Shown here: positions 25,344 to 35,240 of the stretch, piece by piece
Layout: every line of letters starts with the position of its first letter
How positions within the stretch are numbered: position 1 is the stretch's first letter
DNA from: Streptomyces sp. NBC_01351
GTDB lineage: Bacteria > Actinomycetota > Actinomycetes > Streptomycetales > Streptomycetaceae
Length of the DNA: 64,000 nt
Direction: 5' to 3'
Assembly: GCF_036237315.1 (NCBI RefSeq)
Contig: NZ_CP108356.1
Coordinates: 2,108,001-2,172,000 of the forward strand
Made by a program: the position numbers and the translations under genes
Notes under the pieces: model-generated
What the model was told of the DNA's origin: nothing
Seen by the model: only the letters and a program-made list of their open reading frames with translations
Databases searched by the model: none

Positions 25344-28300
25344 ATGACGTACGACTCCCTGGTCAACCGCGGCGAGTACTTCTCCGCGCACTACCTGGCC
25401 GAGGTCTTCCCGAAAGACCTGAAGTCCGGTCTGCTGGCGGCCTGGAAGGCCCGCGAGGAGGAGGCCAAGTCCTCGTCGGACCCCGAACAGGAGCAGGAAG
25501 CGGACCCTCAGGCGCTCCCGGTCACTCCCCGCCTGGGTCTGCGCGCACTGCGCCGTCCGTACTTCCGTACGCGCGCCTTCTTCGCGGAGGCGGCGGCGGG
25601 CGCGGCTGACGACGCGACGACGTACGACGCCCCCGAGTGGCGTGAGCGCGCCGCTTCCCTCAACGCCTCGGTGCTCCGCTCCCTGGGCTACGACGCCAAG
25701 CCGCAGACCCTGACGGTCACGCGGGCGGACCACACGTACGAGATCCCGGTCGCGCACGCCGAACCAGGCTTGGTGGCCGTCGACTGCGGCTGGGCGGCCG
25801 AACCCGACGCGGCCCTGGACCCGGACGGCCCCGGCCGCCTCCTGATCCCCATCGCGCTGGACGCGTCCACCTCCCTCCGCACGGGCTCGAAGCTGGCCTC
25901 GTTCCTCTTCGCAAGCGAGGACGCGCCGCGGTACGTGCTGCTGCTGGCCGGCGGTGTGATCGTCCTGGCGGACCGGGCGGCGTGGGGCGAAGGCCGCTAC
26001 CTGGCCGCCTCGCTGGACACGGCCCTGGACCGCAACAACACCAAGGACGGCCAGGAACTCGACACCCTGGCGGCTCTCTTCGGCGCGGACTCCCTCCGCA
26101 CGCCGGAGGAGGGCGGCGAGAACCCCCTCGCAGGGCTCGTCGACAAGTCGACGAAGCACGCGGTGGGCGTCTCCTCCGAACTCCGCGACGGCCTGCGCGA
26201 ATCGGTGGAGCTCATCGCGAACGAGGTCCTGGAACGAATCACCAGCCATGAAGACGTCCGCCTGGAGGACGTGAAAGAGCTCCCGGAACTCTCCCGACAG
26301 CTGACCCGCGAGTCGCTCCGCTATCTGTACCGCATCCTGTTCCTCCTGTACGCGGAGGCTCGCCCCGAGCTGGGCATCCTGCCGTCGGACTACCCGGAGT
26401 ACCACCAGGGGTACGGGCTGGGCCGGCTCGGCGAACTGGTCGCGGAACGGGACCTGGTGGGCGAGAAGGCCCGCGAGGGCGTGTACCTGTACGAGTCCCT
26501 GGACCTGCTCTTCAGCAAGGTCCAGGAGGGCTACCGCCCGCGCCGTACGCACGGGGTGGCGGAGAAGGAGTCCGAGACTGCGACATCCGAAGACATCGGC
26601 CTCCGCTTCGAGCCGCTCCACTCGAAGCTCTTCGAGCCGGAGTCGATCCGCCTGATCGGCGCGGAGTCTGTCAAGGACCCCCGCCACGACGACGACACGG
26701 ACGGCGAGCCCCGCTACCTGGACACGCGCCTGCGCAACGCGACCCTGTACAAGGTCCTGCGGAAGCTGATGCTCACCCGGGGCAAGAAGGGCGAGCGCGG
26801 CGGGTTCATCTCGTACGCGCAGCTCGGCATCAACCAGCTGGGCGCGGTGTACGAAGGCTTGATGTCGTACGCAGGCTTCATCGCCGGCGAGGAGTTGTAC
26901 GAGGTCGCGAAGAACGGCGACCCGAAGGACGGCTCCTGGCTGGTCCCCGCCTCGAAGGCCGACGAGTACGCGGATTCGGTCTTCGTCCGCCGCCGCGACG
27001 AGGAGACAGGCGCGGACGTCCGGGTCCGCTACCGCCCGGGGTCCTTCGTCTACCGCCTCTCGGGCCGCGACCGCCAGACCTCGGCTTCGTACTACACCCC
27101 GGAATCCCTCACAAAGGTCACCGTTCAGCTCGCCCTCCAGCACCGCCTGGACCAGGACGACACGGTCACGGAGGCCCGCGAACTCCTGGACTGGAAGATC
27201 TGCGAGCCGGCCCTGGGCTCGGGCGCGTTCTTGAACGAGGCCATCAACCAGGTCGCGGCGGAGTACCTGCGCCGCCGCCAGGAGGAGACCGGCCAGGCGA
27301 TCGACACCGAGCAGTACCCGGTGGAGTTTCAGAAGGCCAAGGCGTACATCGCGCTGCACAACGCGTACGGCGTGGACCTCAACTCGACCGCCGTCGAACT
27401 GGCCGAGGTCTCCCTCTGGCTCAACACGATGCACCCGGGCATGGAGGCCCCGTGGTTCGGTCTCCACCTGCGCCGCGGCAACTCCCTGATCGGCGGCCGC
27501 CGCGAGATCTACTCCGCGGAACGACTGAAGAAGGGCGGCTGGCTGGGCACCACCCCGGAACGCTTCCCCCTCACGGAAGCTGCGTCCGGCCTCCCCTCCG
27601 GCTCGGTCCACCACTTCCTCCTCCCGGCGAAGGAGTGGGGCGCGGTCGCCGCCGAGAAGGAGGCGAAGGCCCTCGCGCCGGCGGAAGCAAAGGCCCTGGC
27701 CGCCTGGCGCAAGGCGATCACGAAGTCCCCGAGCGCCAAGCAGACGGCCCGCCTCCAGGGCCTGGCGCGTCGCGCGGAGTACCTGTGGCAGCTGGTGGTC
27801 CGCCGCCTGGAGATCTCAGAACGCGACATCAGCCGCAAGATCGACGTCTGGGGAGCCGAACCGGAGTGGCTCCGCCAGCCGGTCGAGGCGATCCAGCGCG
27901 AGGACGTCCTGGCCGACCTTGAGGCGGTGGACACCCCGTACTGGCGCCTGAAGACCCTGATGGACGCCTGGTGCGCCCTGTGGTTCTGGCCGGTCCAGGA
28001 GGCCTCGCTCCTGGACGGCACGAACCCCCGCTACCGCCACGCAGCGGAACTGGCGGAACAGTCGGTGGCGTACGAGGCTGCGGTGTCGGAGCCGGAGGAC
28101 GATGACTCTGGCGTCCTCATGTCCTGGGAGGAGGAAGCCCTCCCCGGCTTCGACACCGAGGCCAAGCAGCTCTCCCTCACCCAGGACGCGGTCGATAAGC
28201 GCCGCATGGGCCGCCGCAAGGAGGCCATCACCGAGCAGCGCCGCGCGGTCATCCCCCTGGCGAATCTGGACGACTGGCTCGACTTCGCGGAGTCGCTACT

Positions 28301-30428
28301 GGGCACGCAGGACGTCCCGTCGGAGTCCCTGATCGCCGAGTTCGAGTCCCTGACGGAACTGACCCCGTACGAGGACGCCCTCCCGGACCTCATGGGCATG
28401 GACCGTTCGTACTGGCTGGAGTCCCGCTTCCCCTGGGCAGCCCAGTCGAAGAACATCGCCACCCAACAGGGCTTCTTCCACTGGGAGCTGGAGTATGCCC
28501 AGGTTTTCGAGCAGGGCGGCTACGACCTCCAGGTAGGTAACCCACCTTGGGTCCGTCCCGACTGGGATGAGCGCACAATACTGGCCGAGCTGGATCCATG
28601 GTTCTCACTCACGGACAAGCCAGACATGACAGAGTGGCGTGAGCGGAAAGAGGAAGCGCTTGAGGCGCATAAAGGGAATTCATTCTTCCTAAACGAGCTC
28701 TCAACTAATTCCGGCACAGTAGCAGTACTTGGAAGCGAATCCACGTACCCCTTGATCGCCGGAACCCGCGCCAACCTCTACCGTGCATTCATGTGCCAGA
28801 CCTGGAAGCATTCAAGCTCACCCGGAATTACTGGACTAATCCACCCAGACACCCATTTTAACGGATCCAAGGAAGGCCCGCTCCGGGCGGCGGCCTACGC
28901 ACACCTACGCCTCCATGCACATTACTGGAATCAGCGCCGCATTTTTGCCGACATTAAGGAAACGCGGCAGTTCTCGACCAACATTTACGGGCATCCAGGT
29001 GCCGTAAATTTTCAGCACATGAGTTGGCTTTTCGCGCCCGAAACCCTAGTGGCGTCACTGTCTCACAATGGGGCAGGAGAATCGCCCGGTATTAAACACA
29101 CTGGCCATTGGGATATCCGCCCTCACCGAGCCCGCCTCGTAAGCGTCAACGATGACCTGCTGACCCAATGGCACGAGCTCTCCGGCGAGACGGCCGAGCC
29201 GGCACGGCAGGCTACCATGCTCTATCCGGTAACCGATAACGAACAGGGAGCCATCACTGCACTCTCTTCGTTTAGACACCGACTAGGGGCGCAACACCCT
29301 CGAATCACCGTCGGAATGTTCGAGAATCTGGCCACGAAGAAACTCGGACTATATCGCCACGCTACGGGCGCCCCCTCCGCACTTTCGGAGGCTATCCTCC
29401 AGGGCCCCCATTTCGGCATCGCCACCCCGTTCGAGAAGCAGCCGAATATTCCACTGCGAAATCGCAACGACTACGAAATCTGGGACCTAACACAACTCCC
29501 CGTGGACGTAGTCCCTCGCACTAATTACGTGCGCGCATGCGAACCAGAGCGCTATCTCAGCGTCCAGGACCAATGGAATAGCGTCCCGTACACGAAATAT
29601 TTCCGCCTTGCTTGGCGACGCATGGTCCCCTTTGATACCGAGCGCAGCCTGTTCGCAGCGCTCATCCCGCCAGGCCCGGCACACCTCGACACAGTGCGGT
29701 CAATGGCACTCACCAATAATCTCGCGACCACCTTGAATGCCGGCTTCTGGGCTGCTCTCCCACTCGACTACCTGCTCCGCATCACGAGCCGTTCTGATCT
29801 GGTAGTTACGGACGCACTCAAGATGCCCGCACCTGCCGCGAATCACCCTCTGGCATCGGCACTCCTTCTTCGCACACTGCGCCTGAACTGCCTGACCAAC
29901 GCCTACGCTCCCCTTTGGGAGGAGCTGTTCCATGCAACCTGGCCACATTATGAGGATTGGGCACACTCTTGGCCGAATCTGTCTCCTCTCGCGCAGCACC
30001 TAGCATCGACCTGGATGCACAGCAGTCCGCTTCGCAGTGAGTACGAGCGGCGCGCCGCGCTAGTCGAATTGGATGCCCTCGTCTCCGTCTGGCTCGGCAT
30101 CACCGCCGATCAACTGACCACGATCTATAGGTCACGCTTCTACATCCTCGCCCAACGGGAGTCGGAGATGTATTTCGACGCCAGCGGCCGCAAGATCGCA
30201 GCTAGCCACCACACCTATGGGTTTGGCCAGACCAAGGAGACCTACCCCGCCCTCCTCGACCACCTGGACAACCCGGCCAGCATCCCGCCCCCGGAGGGGT
30301 ACACCGCGCCCTTCTACAAAGCCGACCGGGAGACCGAGATGCGGGCCGCGCACGCGCACTTCTCCGCTCGGCTCGACGCGGAGATCGCCGCCGGACGGTG
30401 GACACCGCCTGTGAAGGCTGACGCGTAG
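25344..30428 (+). CDS. Large N6-adenine DNA methyltransferase (Eco57I/PglX/DrmMI type)
   Basis: A 1694-aa protein with AGGAGAA ribosome site. Motif I is CEPALGSGAFLN (about residue 625-635) and motif IV is NPPW (about residue 1060), a spacing of over 400 residues with a long insert between, as in PglX and class 1 DISARM methylases. SAM and adenine binding are therefore expected. The N-terminal 500 residues are acidic and lack a clear nuclease motif. The C-terminal part from about residue 1075 should hold target recognition and is much poorer in GC than the rest. With the SNF2 gene just upstream it probably modifies host DNA as the self mark of a defence system. A restriction-free orphan role is possible. 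Confidence 0.85.
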   Translation: MTYDSLVNRGEYFSAHYLAEVFPKDLKSGLLAAWKAREEEAKSSSDPEQEQEADPQALPVTPRLGLRALRRPYFRTRAFFAEAAAGAADDATTYDAPEWRERAASLNASVLRSLGYDAKPQTLTVTRADHTYEIPVAHAEPGLVAVDCGWAAEPDAALDPDGPGRLLIPIALDASTSLRTGSKLASFLFASEDAPRYVLLLAGGVIVLADRAAWGEGRYLAASLDTALDRNNTKDGQELDTLAALFGADSLRTPEEGGENPLAGLVDKSTKHAVGVSSELRDGLRESVELIANEVLERITSHEDVRLEDVKELPELSRQLTRESLRYLYRILFLLYAEARPELGILPSDYPEYHQGYGLGRLGELVAERDLVGEKAREGVYLYESLDLLFSKVQEGYRPRRTHGVAEKESETATSEDIGLRFEPLHSKLFEPESIRLIGAESVKDPRHDDDTDGEPRYLDTRLRNATLYKVLRKLMLTRGKKGERGGFISYAQLGINQLGAVYEGLMSYAGFIAGEELYEVAKNGDPKDGSWLVPASKADEYADSVFVRRRDEETGADVRVRYRPGSFVYRLSGRDRQTSASYYTPESLTKVTVQLALQHRLDQDDTVTEARELLDWKICEPALGSGAFLNEAINQVAAEYLRRRQEETGQAIDTEQYPVEFQKAKAYIALHNAYGVDLNSTAVELAEVSLWLNTMHPGMEAPWFGLHLRRGNSLIGGRREIYSAERLKKGGWLGTTPERFPLTEAASGLPSGSVHHFLLPAKEWGAVAAEKEAKALAPAEAKALAAWRKAITKSPSAKQTARLQGLARRAEYLWQLVVRRLEISERDISRKIDVWGAEPEWLRQPVEAIQREDVLADLEAVDTPYWRLKTLMDAWCALWFWPVQEASLLDGTNPRYRHAAELAEQSVAYEAAVSEPEDDDSGVLMSWEEEALPGFDTEAKQLSLTQDAVDKRRMGRRKEAITEQRRAVIPLANLDDWLDFAESLLGTQDVPSESLIAEFESLTELTPYEDALPDLMGMDRSYWLESRFPWAAQSKNIATQQGFFHWELEYAQVFEQGGYDLQVGNPPWVRPDWDERTILAELDPWFSLTDKPDMTEWRERKEEALEAHKGNSFFLNELSTNSGTVAVLGSESTYPLIAGTRANLYRAFMCQTWKHSSSPGITGLIHPDTHFNGSKEGPLRAAAYAHLRLHAHYWNQRRIFADIKETRQFSTNIYGHPGAVNFQHMSWLFAPETLVASLSHNGAGESPGIKHTGHWDIRPHRARLVSVNDDLLTQWHELSGETAEPARQATMLYPVTDNEQGAITALSSFRHRLGAQHPRITVGMFENLATKKLGLYRHATGAPSALSEAILQGPHFGIATPFEKQPNIPLRNRNDYEIWDLTQLPVDVVPRTNYVRACEPERYLSVQDQWNSVPYTKYFRLAWRRMVPFDTERSLFAALIPPGPAHLDTVRSMALTNNLATTLNAGFWAALPLDYLLRITSRSDLVVTDALKMPAPAANHPLASALLLRTLRLNCLTNAYAPLWEELFHATWPHYEDWAHSWPNLSPLAQHLASTWMHSSPLRSEYERRAALVELDALVSVWLGITADQLTTIYRSRFYILAQRESEMYFDASGRKIAASHHTYGFGQTKETYPALLDHLDNPASIPPPEGYTAPFYKADRETEMRAAHAHFSARLDAEIAAGRWTPPVKADA
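28560..30220 (+). other. Low-GC segment inside the methyltransferase gene (target-recognition half)
   Basis: Sixty-base blocks counted by hand give about 45% GC at 28681-28740 and 50% at 28921-28980, against about 70% a kilobase upstream (27661-27720). The frame stays open and codons shift to A/T third positions (AAT, ATT, TTT, ACA). The change begins about 30 bases past the NPPW motif and ends near 30220, so it covers the region expected to read the DNA target. This looks like a swapped-in recognition domain. Confidence 0.65.
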
Positions 30429-30436
30429 GAACACGA

Positions 30437-30470
30437 ACGGGCCGCGCCAACCGAGGTTGGCGCGGCCCGT
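30437..30470. terminator. Perfect 15-bp bidirectional terminator
   Basis: ACGGGCCGCGCCAAC pairs with its exact complement around a CGAG tetraloop. It lies 8 bases after the methylase stop and 13 bases beyond the DUF397 stop on the other strand, followed by GTTGT on the plus side. It serves both convergent genes. Confidence 0.85.
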
Positions 30471-30483
30471 GTTGTCGTGCAGG

Positions 30484-30687
30484 TCAGTGGGAGGCGAAGG
30501 CGACGAACGTCGCCCACTGCTCCGCCTCAAAGCTCAGCATCGCCCCGGCCTTGTTCTTCGAGTCGCGGACGTGGACCGAACCGACGCCGTTCGCCACCTC
30601 CACGCACTCTCCGCCCTCGCCGCTGCTGTAGCTGCTCTTGAACCAGGCCGATTCCGGCACGGCCCGCACAGAGTCTTCGACGTTCAT
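30484..30687 (-). CDS. DUF397 small protein
   Basis: A 67-aa protein with the DUF397 signature ([39 protein letters not shown]). In Streptomyces these small proteins (BldB-related neighbours, WhiJ-like loci) are encoded next to Scr1-type regulators and are thought to modulate them. Its ATG overlaps the stop of the upstream regulator gene by four bases, so the two are coupled. Confidence 0.92.
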   Translation of the reverse strand: MNVEDSVRAVPESAWFKSSYSSGEGGECVEVANGVGSVHVRDSKNKAGAMLSFEAEQWATFVAFASH

Positions 30688-31520
30688 GTCTCTCCCAGCA
30701 ACTTCTCGACAACGGCCAGCGATTCGCGCGGAGTGAGGGCCTGGGCTCTGAGGAGTCCGTACTGCTCCTCGATCTCCCGCACCGAGTTCCGCTCCGTGTG
30801 GAGACGGCTGTCCTTGAGGACCTCCACGTAGGCGATCCTCCGCCCTTCCCTCGTCTCGATCAAGGTGAACGGACCAGCCAACCCTGCGTGCTCCTCACGC
30901 TCGGTCGGCATCACCTGGATCTCAACGTTGCGGCGATGCCCCACCAGCAGCAAGTGTTCCAGCTGGCCCCGCATCACGTCCTGCCCACCCAGGGGGCGCC
31001 GCAGCACGGACTCCTCGACGACAAAGCTGATGGTGGGCATCGGCGTCCGGGAGAAGATCTCCTGCCGGGCCAATCGGGCGGCGACCCGTTCCTCGACGGT
31101 CGCCTCATCCAACAAGGGCCGCCGCATCACGAACACCGCCCGTGCGTACTCCGCCGTCTGCAACAGCCCTGGCACCGCCTGCACCGCATACACGTGCAGT
31201 TCCACGGCCTCCTTCTCCAACTTCGCCGCGCCCCGGAAGAACGCCGGGTACCGAACCCGCTCGATCTCTTCCTTCATGTCCTTCAACATGCCGCGCGCAG
31301 CCAACAGCTCATCCGCCTGGTCGATGAACTTCGCCGGCGGGATCCGCCTCCCCTGTTCAAACGCCGCGATGGTCGACGCCGAGTACCCCGTCCTCGACCC
31401 GAACTCCGGTCGCTCCAGCTCCGCCCATTCCCGGAACCGCTTCAGCTGACGCCCGAAGACGAGCAGGATGCCCGTCCCCGCCTCAGCATCGTGCCCGGCC
31501 TCCGCCTGCTGTTCGTCCAC
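30684..31520 (-). CDS. XRE-family regulator with Scr1/DUF5753 domain (WhiJ-like)
   Basis: A 278-aa DNA-binding protein. Residues about 25-85 form the HTH ([28 protein letters not shown]). Residues about 100-275 are the Scr1/DUF5753 domain ([55 protein letters not shown]). Partner genes are the DUF397 protein (overlap) and a divergent ATP-binding protein, the common three-gene set of Streptomyces development or antibiotic regulators. Inside this island it may control the defence genes, but no operator is visible. Confidence 0.92.
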   Translation of the reverse strand: MDEQQAEAGHDAEAGTGILLVFGRQLKRFREWAELERPEFGSRTGYSASTIAAFEQGRRIPPAKFIDQADELLAARGMLKDMKEEIERVRYPAFFRGAAKLEKEAVELHVYAVQAVPGLLQTAEYARAVFVMRRPLLDEATVEERVAARLARQEIFSRTPMPTISFVVEESVLRRPLGGQDVMRGQLEHLLLVGHRRNVEIQVMPTEREEHAGLAGPFTLIETREGRRIAYVEVLKDSRLHTERNSVREIEEQYGLLRAQALTPRESLAVVEKLLGET

Positions 31521-31667
31521 GATCCGCGCCTCCCGCGCCCAACGCCCCGGCCGTCCCGCCGGTCACGCCCCGTACCGCCGACACCGTCCGCACCGACGCG
31601 TACAGCCGGCACCCGTCAGTGCGTCACTCCTGGTCAACGTTACTCACGCAACGCCACCGTTAGCCGC

Positions 31668-32135
31668 ATGAAGCCCACATCTCCCCCGATCCAGCTCTCC
31701 TCCGTACTCCCCACCTCCACCCACGAGTTCGACATGTGTTTCACCTCCACCCCACGCGGCGCACGGCTCGCCCGACGCCTCGTCTCGCACCGACTCCACG
31801 AGTGGGGCCACCCCTACAACTCCGCCACCAACGACACCGCCACCCTCATCGCCGCCGAGCTCACCGCGAACGCCGTACGCCATGGCCACGTCCCCGGCCG
31901 GAACTTCCACCTCCGCCTGACCGTCATCCCCGACGGCACTACCATCCGTATCGAGGTCACCGACACCCGCACCGAGCGCACCCCCGCCCTCAGCGCCCCC
32001 ACCCCTGACTCCGAATCGGGCCGCGGCCTGCTCCTCGTAGCGGCGCTCGCCACCCGCTGGGGCGTCACACCCCGCCAAGCCGCCCCCGGCAAGACCGTCT
32101 GGGCGGAGATCAACACCGCCCGACCGGACGAGTGA
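31668..32135 (+). CDS. RsbW-like ATP-binding regulator (HATPase_c)
   Basis: A 155-aa protein with the GHKL fold of anti-sigma kinases: LIAAELTANAVRHGH (N box), IRIEVTDTRTE (D box) and SGRGLLLVAALATRWGV (G box). The usual Streptomyces relatives have few known targets. It is divergent from the Scr1 regulator, with 147 bp between them for both promoters. The ATG at 31668 has a weak ribosome site (possible leaderless or weak translation). It is cytoplasmic and may bind a sigma factor or the Scr1 protein. Confidence 0.85.
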   Translation: MKPTSPPIQLSSVLPTSTHEFDMCFTSTPRGARLARRLVSHRLHEWGHPYNSATNDTATLIAAELTANAVRHGHVPGRNFHLRLTVIPDGTTIRIEVTDTRTERTPALSAPTPDSESGRGLLLVAALATRWGVTPRQAAPGKTVWAEINTARPDE

Positions 32136-32153
32136 TCCAATAGGCTTCCGCCC

Positions 32154-33629
32154 ATGGTCTACGCGATCTCTCTCTCGTCGGAGGAACTCGACGACATCGA
32201 CTGGCAGTTACAGCTGGACCAGTTCATGAGCAAGACCATGGGGTTCTCCCTGCGGCCGCGAGACCTGTCACCTCAGGTGGCCCTCGTGTTCGCACGCGCC
32301 CGTTCCTCCGCAGGCACGGCCCACCCGGCCTACCAGCTGCGCTGGCTCGGTGTGGTGAAGCACCCCAAGGGCCGGAAGGTCGGCACCCGCGATGCCCTGA
32401 TCAAGGTGGAGCCGTTGTGGCGCAGCCCCGCCCCGGTGGAGCTGGCCGCGGTGACGGCCTCGCTGTCCCGGATGGATGCCGAGGAACTCACCGCGATGCT
32501 CTTCAACGAGGTCGTCGTACTGCCCGACGAGCTCGGTGAGCGCCTCGTCGCCGCGCTGCGCGAGCTCGGGCCGCGGTTCGCCGAGCTTCTCGACCGTCTG
32601 AGCAGCGTCGCGGATCAAGTCCCCTTCGACAGCTCCCGCATCGAGGACCGCTCCTGGCAGGAGCAGTACGACTCCGCACGGCTGGCGCTCAGCATCGCCG
32701 AGTTCCCGCTGGCACCACTCAGCGCCTGGCGCCGGCCCCGGAGCCCGCACGACACCTACCTCGCAGGGTTGATCCCCGAGCCTACCGAGCAGAGCCTCAT
32801 CGAGCACGATGCCGCCCACTCCGTCACCGAACCAAGATTCCTCCAGCCTTGGGACCGCTCCGGCTTCCGCTGCGACATCCACGTGTTCGAGCACCAGGGT
32901 CGGCGCATCGAGGTCGCCAACGTCAACGCCACACCGGTCGAGGCACGGCTCGGCAGTGACCTGATCTACTACCACGAGGCCACCCACAGTTTCGTGCTGG
33001 TCCAGTACAAGCGGCTGCCGTCCGCCCAGCGTTGGATCTACGTGGACGACCGGCTGCGCGGCCAGCTGGACCGGCTGGAGGCCGTCGCGCGCTTGAGCCG
33101 TCCGGCGTACGCCCCGCACGACTGGCGCCTGGGCAGCGACCCCTGCTTCGTGAAGCTCGCCTACTGGCCCGAGGACGGCCGAGGCGACCCCGGCGGGCCG
33201 GCGGCCGGCATGTACCTCCCGCTCTCCTACGTCCATCTCCTCCTCCAGGACGACTGCACCCTGGGGCCCGGCGGCGGCAGGCGTCTCGGCTACGACTACG
33301 CCGACCGGCACTTGATCAACAGCCAGTTCATCGAACTCGTGAAACACGGGCTGGCCGGGACCGTGGGTACCACCCGGGAAGACCTGCTCGCACTCGGTGA
33401 GGAGCGTGCCGCGGAGGGCTATTCCGTGACCATCGCTGCGGAGCTCGGGGACGGGCGACACCCCGGAGAGGCCGTTCGGGAACGGCAACGGCGCGCCAAC
33501 TCCCGTGGAGCCAACAAACGTCAGGCCAGGAAGTCGCCCCCGGTGACTCCCCCGACCGCCACCGAGCCTCGGCAACCCGTCATCGGAGAGCAACTGTCCC
33601 TGGGACTCGACGACCTCTTCGCAGACTGA
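32154..33629 (+). CDS. Unknown protein with Mrr-like QxK nuclease motif (candidate effector)
   Basis: A 491-aa protein that I do not recognise as a known family. It starts 18 bp after the ATPase gene. Near residues 260-290 it reads EARLGSDLIYY, then FVLVQYKRL, which fits the D...QxK core of Mrr-type PD-(D/E)xK endonucleases, where Asp and Lys bind metal and the beta strands flank them. The N-terminal 150 residues are helical (AAVTASLSRMDAEELTAML). The C-terminus is basic and disordered (RRANSRGANKRQARK). The position among defence genes supports a nuclease role, but only one motif supports it. It could also be a peptide- or RNA-binding protein. Confidence 0.45.
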   Translation: MVYAISLSSEELDDIDWQLQLDQFMSKTMGFSLRPRDLSPQVALVFARARSSAGTAHPAYQLRWLGVVKHPKGRKVGTRDALIKVEPLWRSPAPVELAAVTASLSRMDAEELTAMLFNEVVVLPDELGERLVAALRELGPRFAELLDRLSSVADQVPFDSSRIEDRSWQEQYDSARLALSIAEFPLAPLSAWRRPRSPHDTYLAGLIPEPTEQSLIEHDAAHSVTEPRFLQPWDRSGFRCDIHVFEHQGRRIEVANVNATPVEARLGSDLIYYHEATHSFVLVQYKRLPSAQRWIYVDDRLRGQLDRLEAVARLSRPAYAPHDWRLGSDPCFVKLAYWPEDGRGDPGGPAAGMYLPLSYVHLLLQDDCTLGPGGGRRLGYDYADRHLINSQFIELVKHGLAGTVGTTREDLLALGEERAAEGYSVTIAAELGDGRHPGEAVRERQRRANSRGANKRQARKSPPVTPPTATEPRQPVIGEQLSLGLDDLFAD

Positions 33630-33635
33630 CGCGTG

Positions 33636-35231
33636 TCAGTCTCCCTTCGGCAGACTCTCGTACGAGAACGTGCACCGGACCCTACCGTCCGCGGCCGGTA
33701 CGAGACGCACCTGCTCGGCCGGCATCTGCAACGCCTTGCCCGCCGGCTCGTCCCACAAGGACACCGTTCCTCCGGCCTCCCCGAAGGAGACGTACGGCCG
33801 CTCGGGTCGCAGGACGCCACCCCGGCTGCTGAGTTTCGCCGCCAAGACCGTCGGCTCTACGCACATCCACTCCGGCTCCACCCCGAAATAGGAGGGCAGT
33901 TCCGCCTTCTGGGCCGCAGCCGTACGGAGCTCCTTCACCGCGTCCCCCGCCGAGTCCAGCGCTCCCAGCGTGCAGAACAGCACCACCGCCACCTGGGCAA
34001 CCACGTACGACAGAACACCGAACCGCTCGACGGGGCTGACGAATGATGCGTGCACGTGCTTCGCAATGCCCCACAAGGCCGGCACGAACAAGGCGAAGCT
34101 CAGAAAGCTCAAGAGTTTGAGCGCCGAAGCGGCCTGCCATAGCGCGGGGACATCGAGGTCATTGGGTGTTACGTCCAGGCTGTCGGCGTACAGCGCGTGC
34201 ATCACCGACCCTGAAGCCACAACACAGGACGCGACAAGCGCGAAGAGCAACGGTGCAGCCCAGGCGAGCCATTCGCCCCACGTCCACTGGCGGACCAGCA
34301 GCCAGATTCCTGTAGACGTTGCCGTGACGGCGAAGACCGACAGTACTTGCACTGGGGTCCAGCCCCTCGTTTCCCCCATGTCCGCGCCCAAGGCGACGGC
34401 AAGGAGGAACACGGTTACCACGCCCCACGTGAGGAGGCTCCCCACGCGGCCCCCCTCCGCGAACACGCCGCGCGTCAACCAAGCGGACCACAGAAGGCAC
34501 AACACCGCGGCGGCGCCCCAGACCCACGTTCGCGCACCGCTCGCCTGCCGGGCGACGACCACGCAGAAGAGCATGGCGAACGTCCAGGCCATGACGCGGG
34601 ACGTGACACGCTGATGGTCCTCCTCACGCCGCTGCACGATGTGCCTTCGCTCCCGGCCATGGCGTGTTCGCACGTCGATGGCGGCCTCGGGGGCGGAACC
34701 TCCGGGCAGGTCCATCCGCGACAGCCGCAGGGCCTCCGAGGCCGTCCCCCTCACCAAGGTGCCTGTGTCGTGCCGACCGGAACCCTCGGCGAGGCGCGCG
34801 CGTGCCATCACAGCGGACCGGCGCAGCCGTGCCATCGGCGTCAAGGGCCTCGGATCGGGCACACGGGGCGGCCTGTGAGCCACCGTATGTGCCCGCCAGC
34901 CGGTCAGCTGCTGCCGATCACGTTCCACCGGCTCACAGCGTCGGGCGTACATCTCCAGCCTGGTTCTCCGTGCCAGCCGTTGCACCCACCATTCGGCCGC
35001 CTGCTCGGTGCGCCGGTTGCGGGCTCCGAAGAACCGCACCTCGACGGAGTACAGCCGCGCCGAGGCATCCACGGTCAGCACGCCCTGCGAGGCGCCCTCG
35101 CCCCGGGCAAAGGCAGCGACGACCGGCCAGCCCTGCTGGTCGAACGCCCGCTCTGCCTCGTCCCAGTCGCGTTGCTCTCCCCGCACCTCGACCAGCACGA
35201 GCACGCGTTGGTCGTATCGCTTCCCCTGCAT
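33636..35231 (-). CDS. Multipass membrane protein of unknown function
   Basis: A 531-aa protein. About 200 residues of basic, soluble sequence come first (VEVRGEQRDWDEAERAFDQ, RRTEQAAEWWVQRL). About six membrane segments follow between residues 220 and 440 (AMLFCVVVAR, WGVVTVFLLAVAL, LFALVASCVVAS, LSFALFVPALWG, VVAQVAVVLFC), then an 80-residue tail. No family is recognised. It lies 9 bp after the helicase-PLD gene on the same strand and converges on the candidate nuclease gene with 6 bp between stops. It may be a membrane partner of the helicase-PLD protein. Confidence 0.6.
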   Translation of the reverse strand: MQGKRYDQRVLVLVEVRGEQRDWDEAERAFDQQGWPVVAAFARGEGASQGVLTVDASARLYSVEVRFFGARNRRTEQAAEWWVQRLARRTRLEMYARRCEPVERDRQQLTGWRAHTVAHRPPRVPDPRPLTPMARLRRSAVMARARLAEGSGRHDTGTLVRGTASEALRLSRMDLPGGSAPEAAIDVRTRHGRERRHIVQRREEDHQRVTSRVMAWTFAMLFCVVVARQASGARTWVWGAAAVLCLLWSAWLTRGVFAEGGRVGSLLTWGVVTVFLLAVALGADMGETRGWTPVQVLSVFAVTATSTGIWLLVRQWTWGEWLAWAAPLLFALVASCVVASGSVMHALYADSLDVTPNDLDVPALWQAASALKLLSFLSFALFVPALWGIAKHVHASFVSPVERFGVLSYVVAQVAVVLFCTLGALDSAGDAVKELRTAAAQKAELPSYFGVEPEWMCVEPTVLAAKLSSRGGVLRPERPYVSFGEAGGTVSLWDEPAGKALQMPAEQVRLVPAADGRVRCTFSYESLPKGD

Positions 35232-35240
35232 CAGTTCCCC

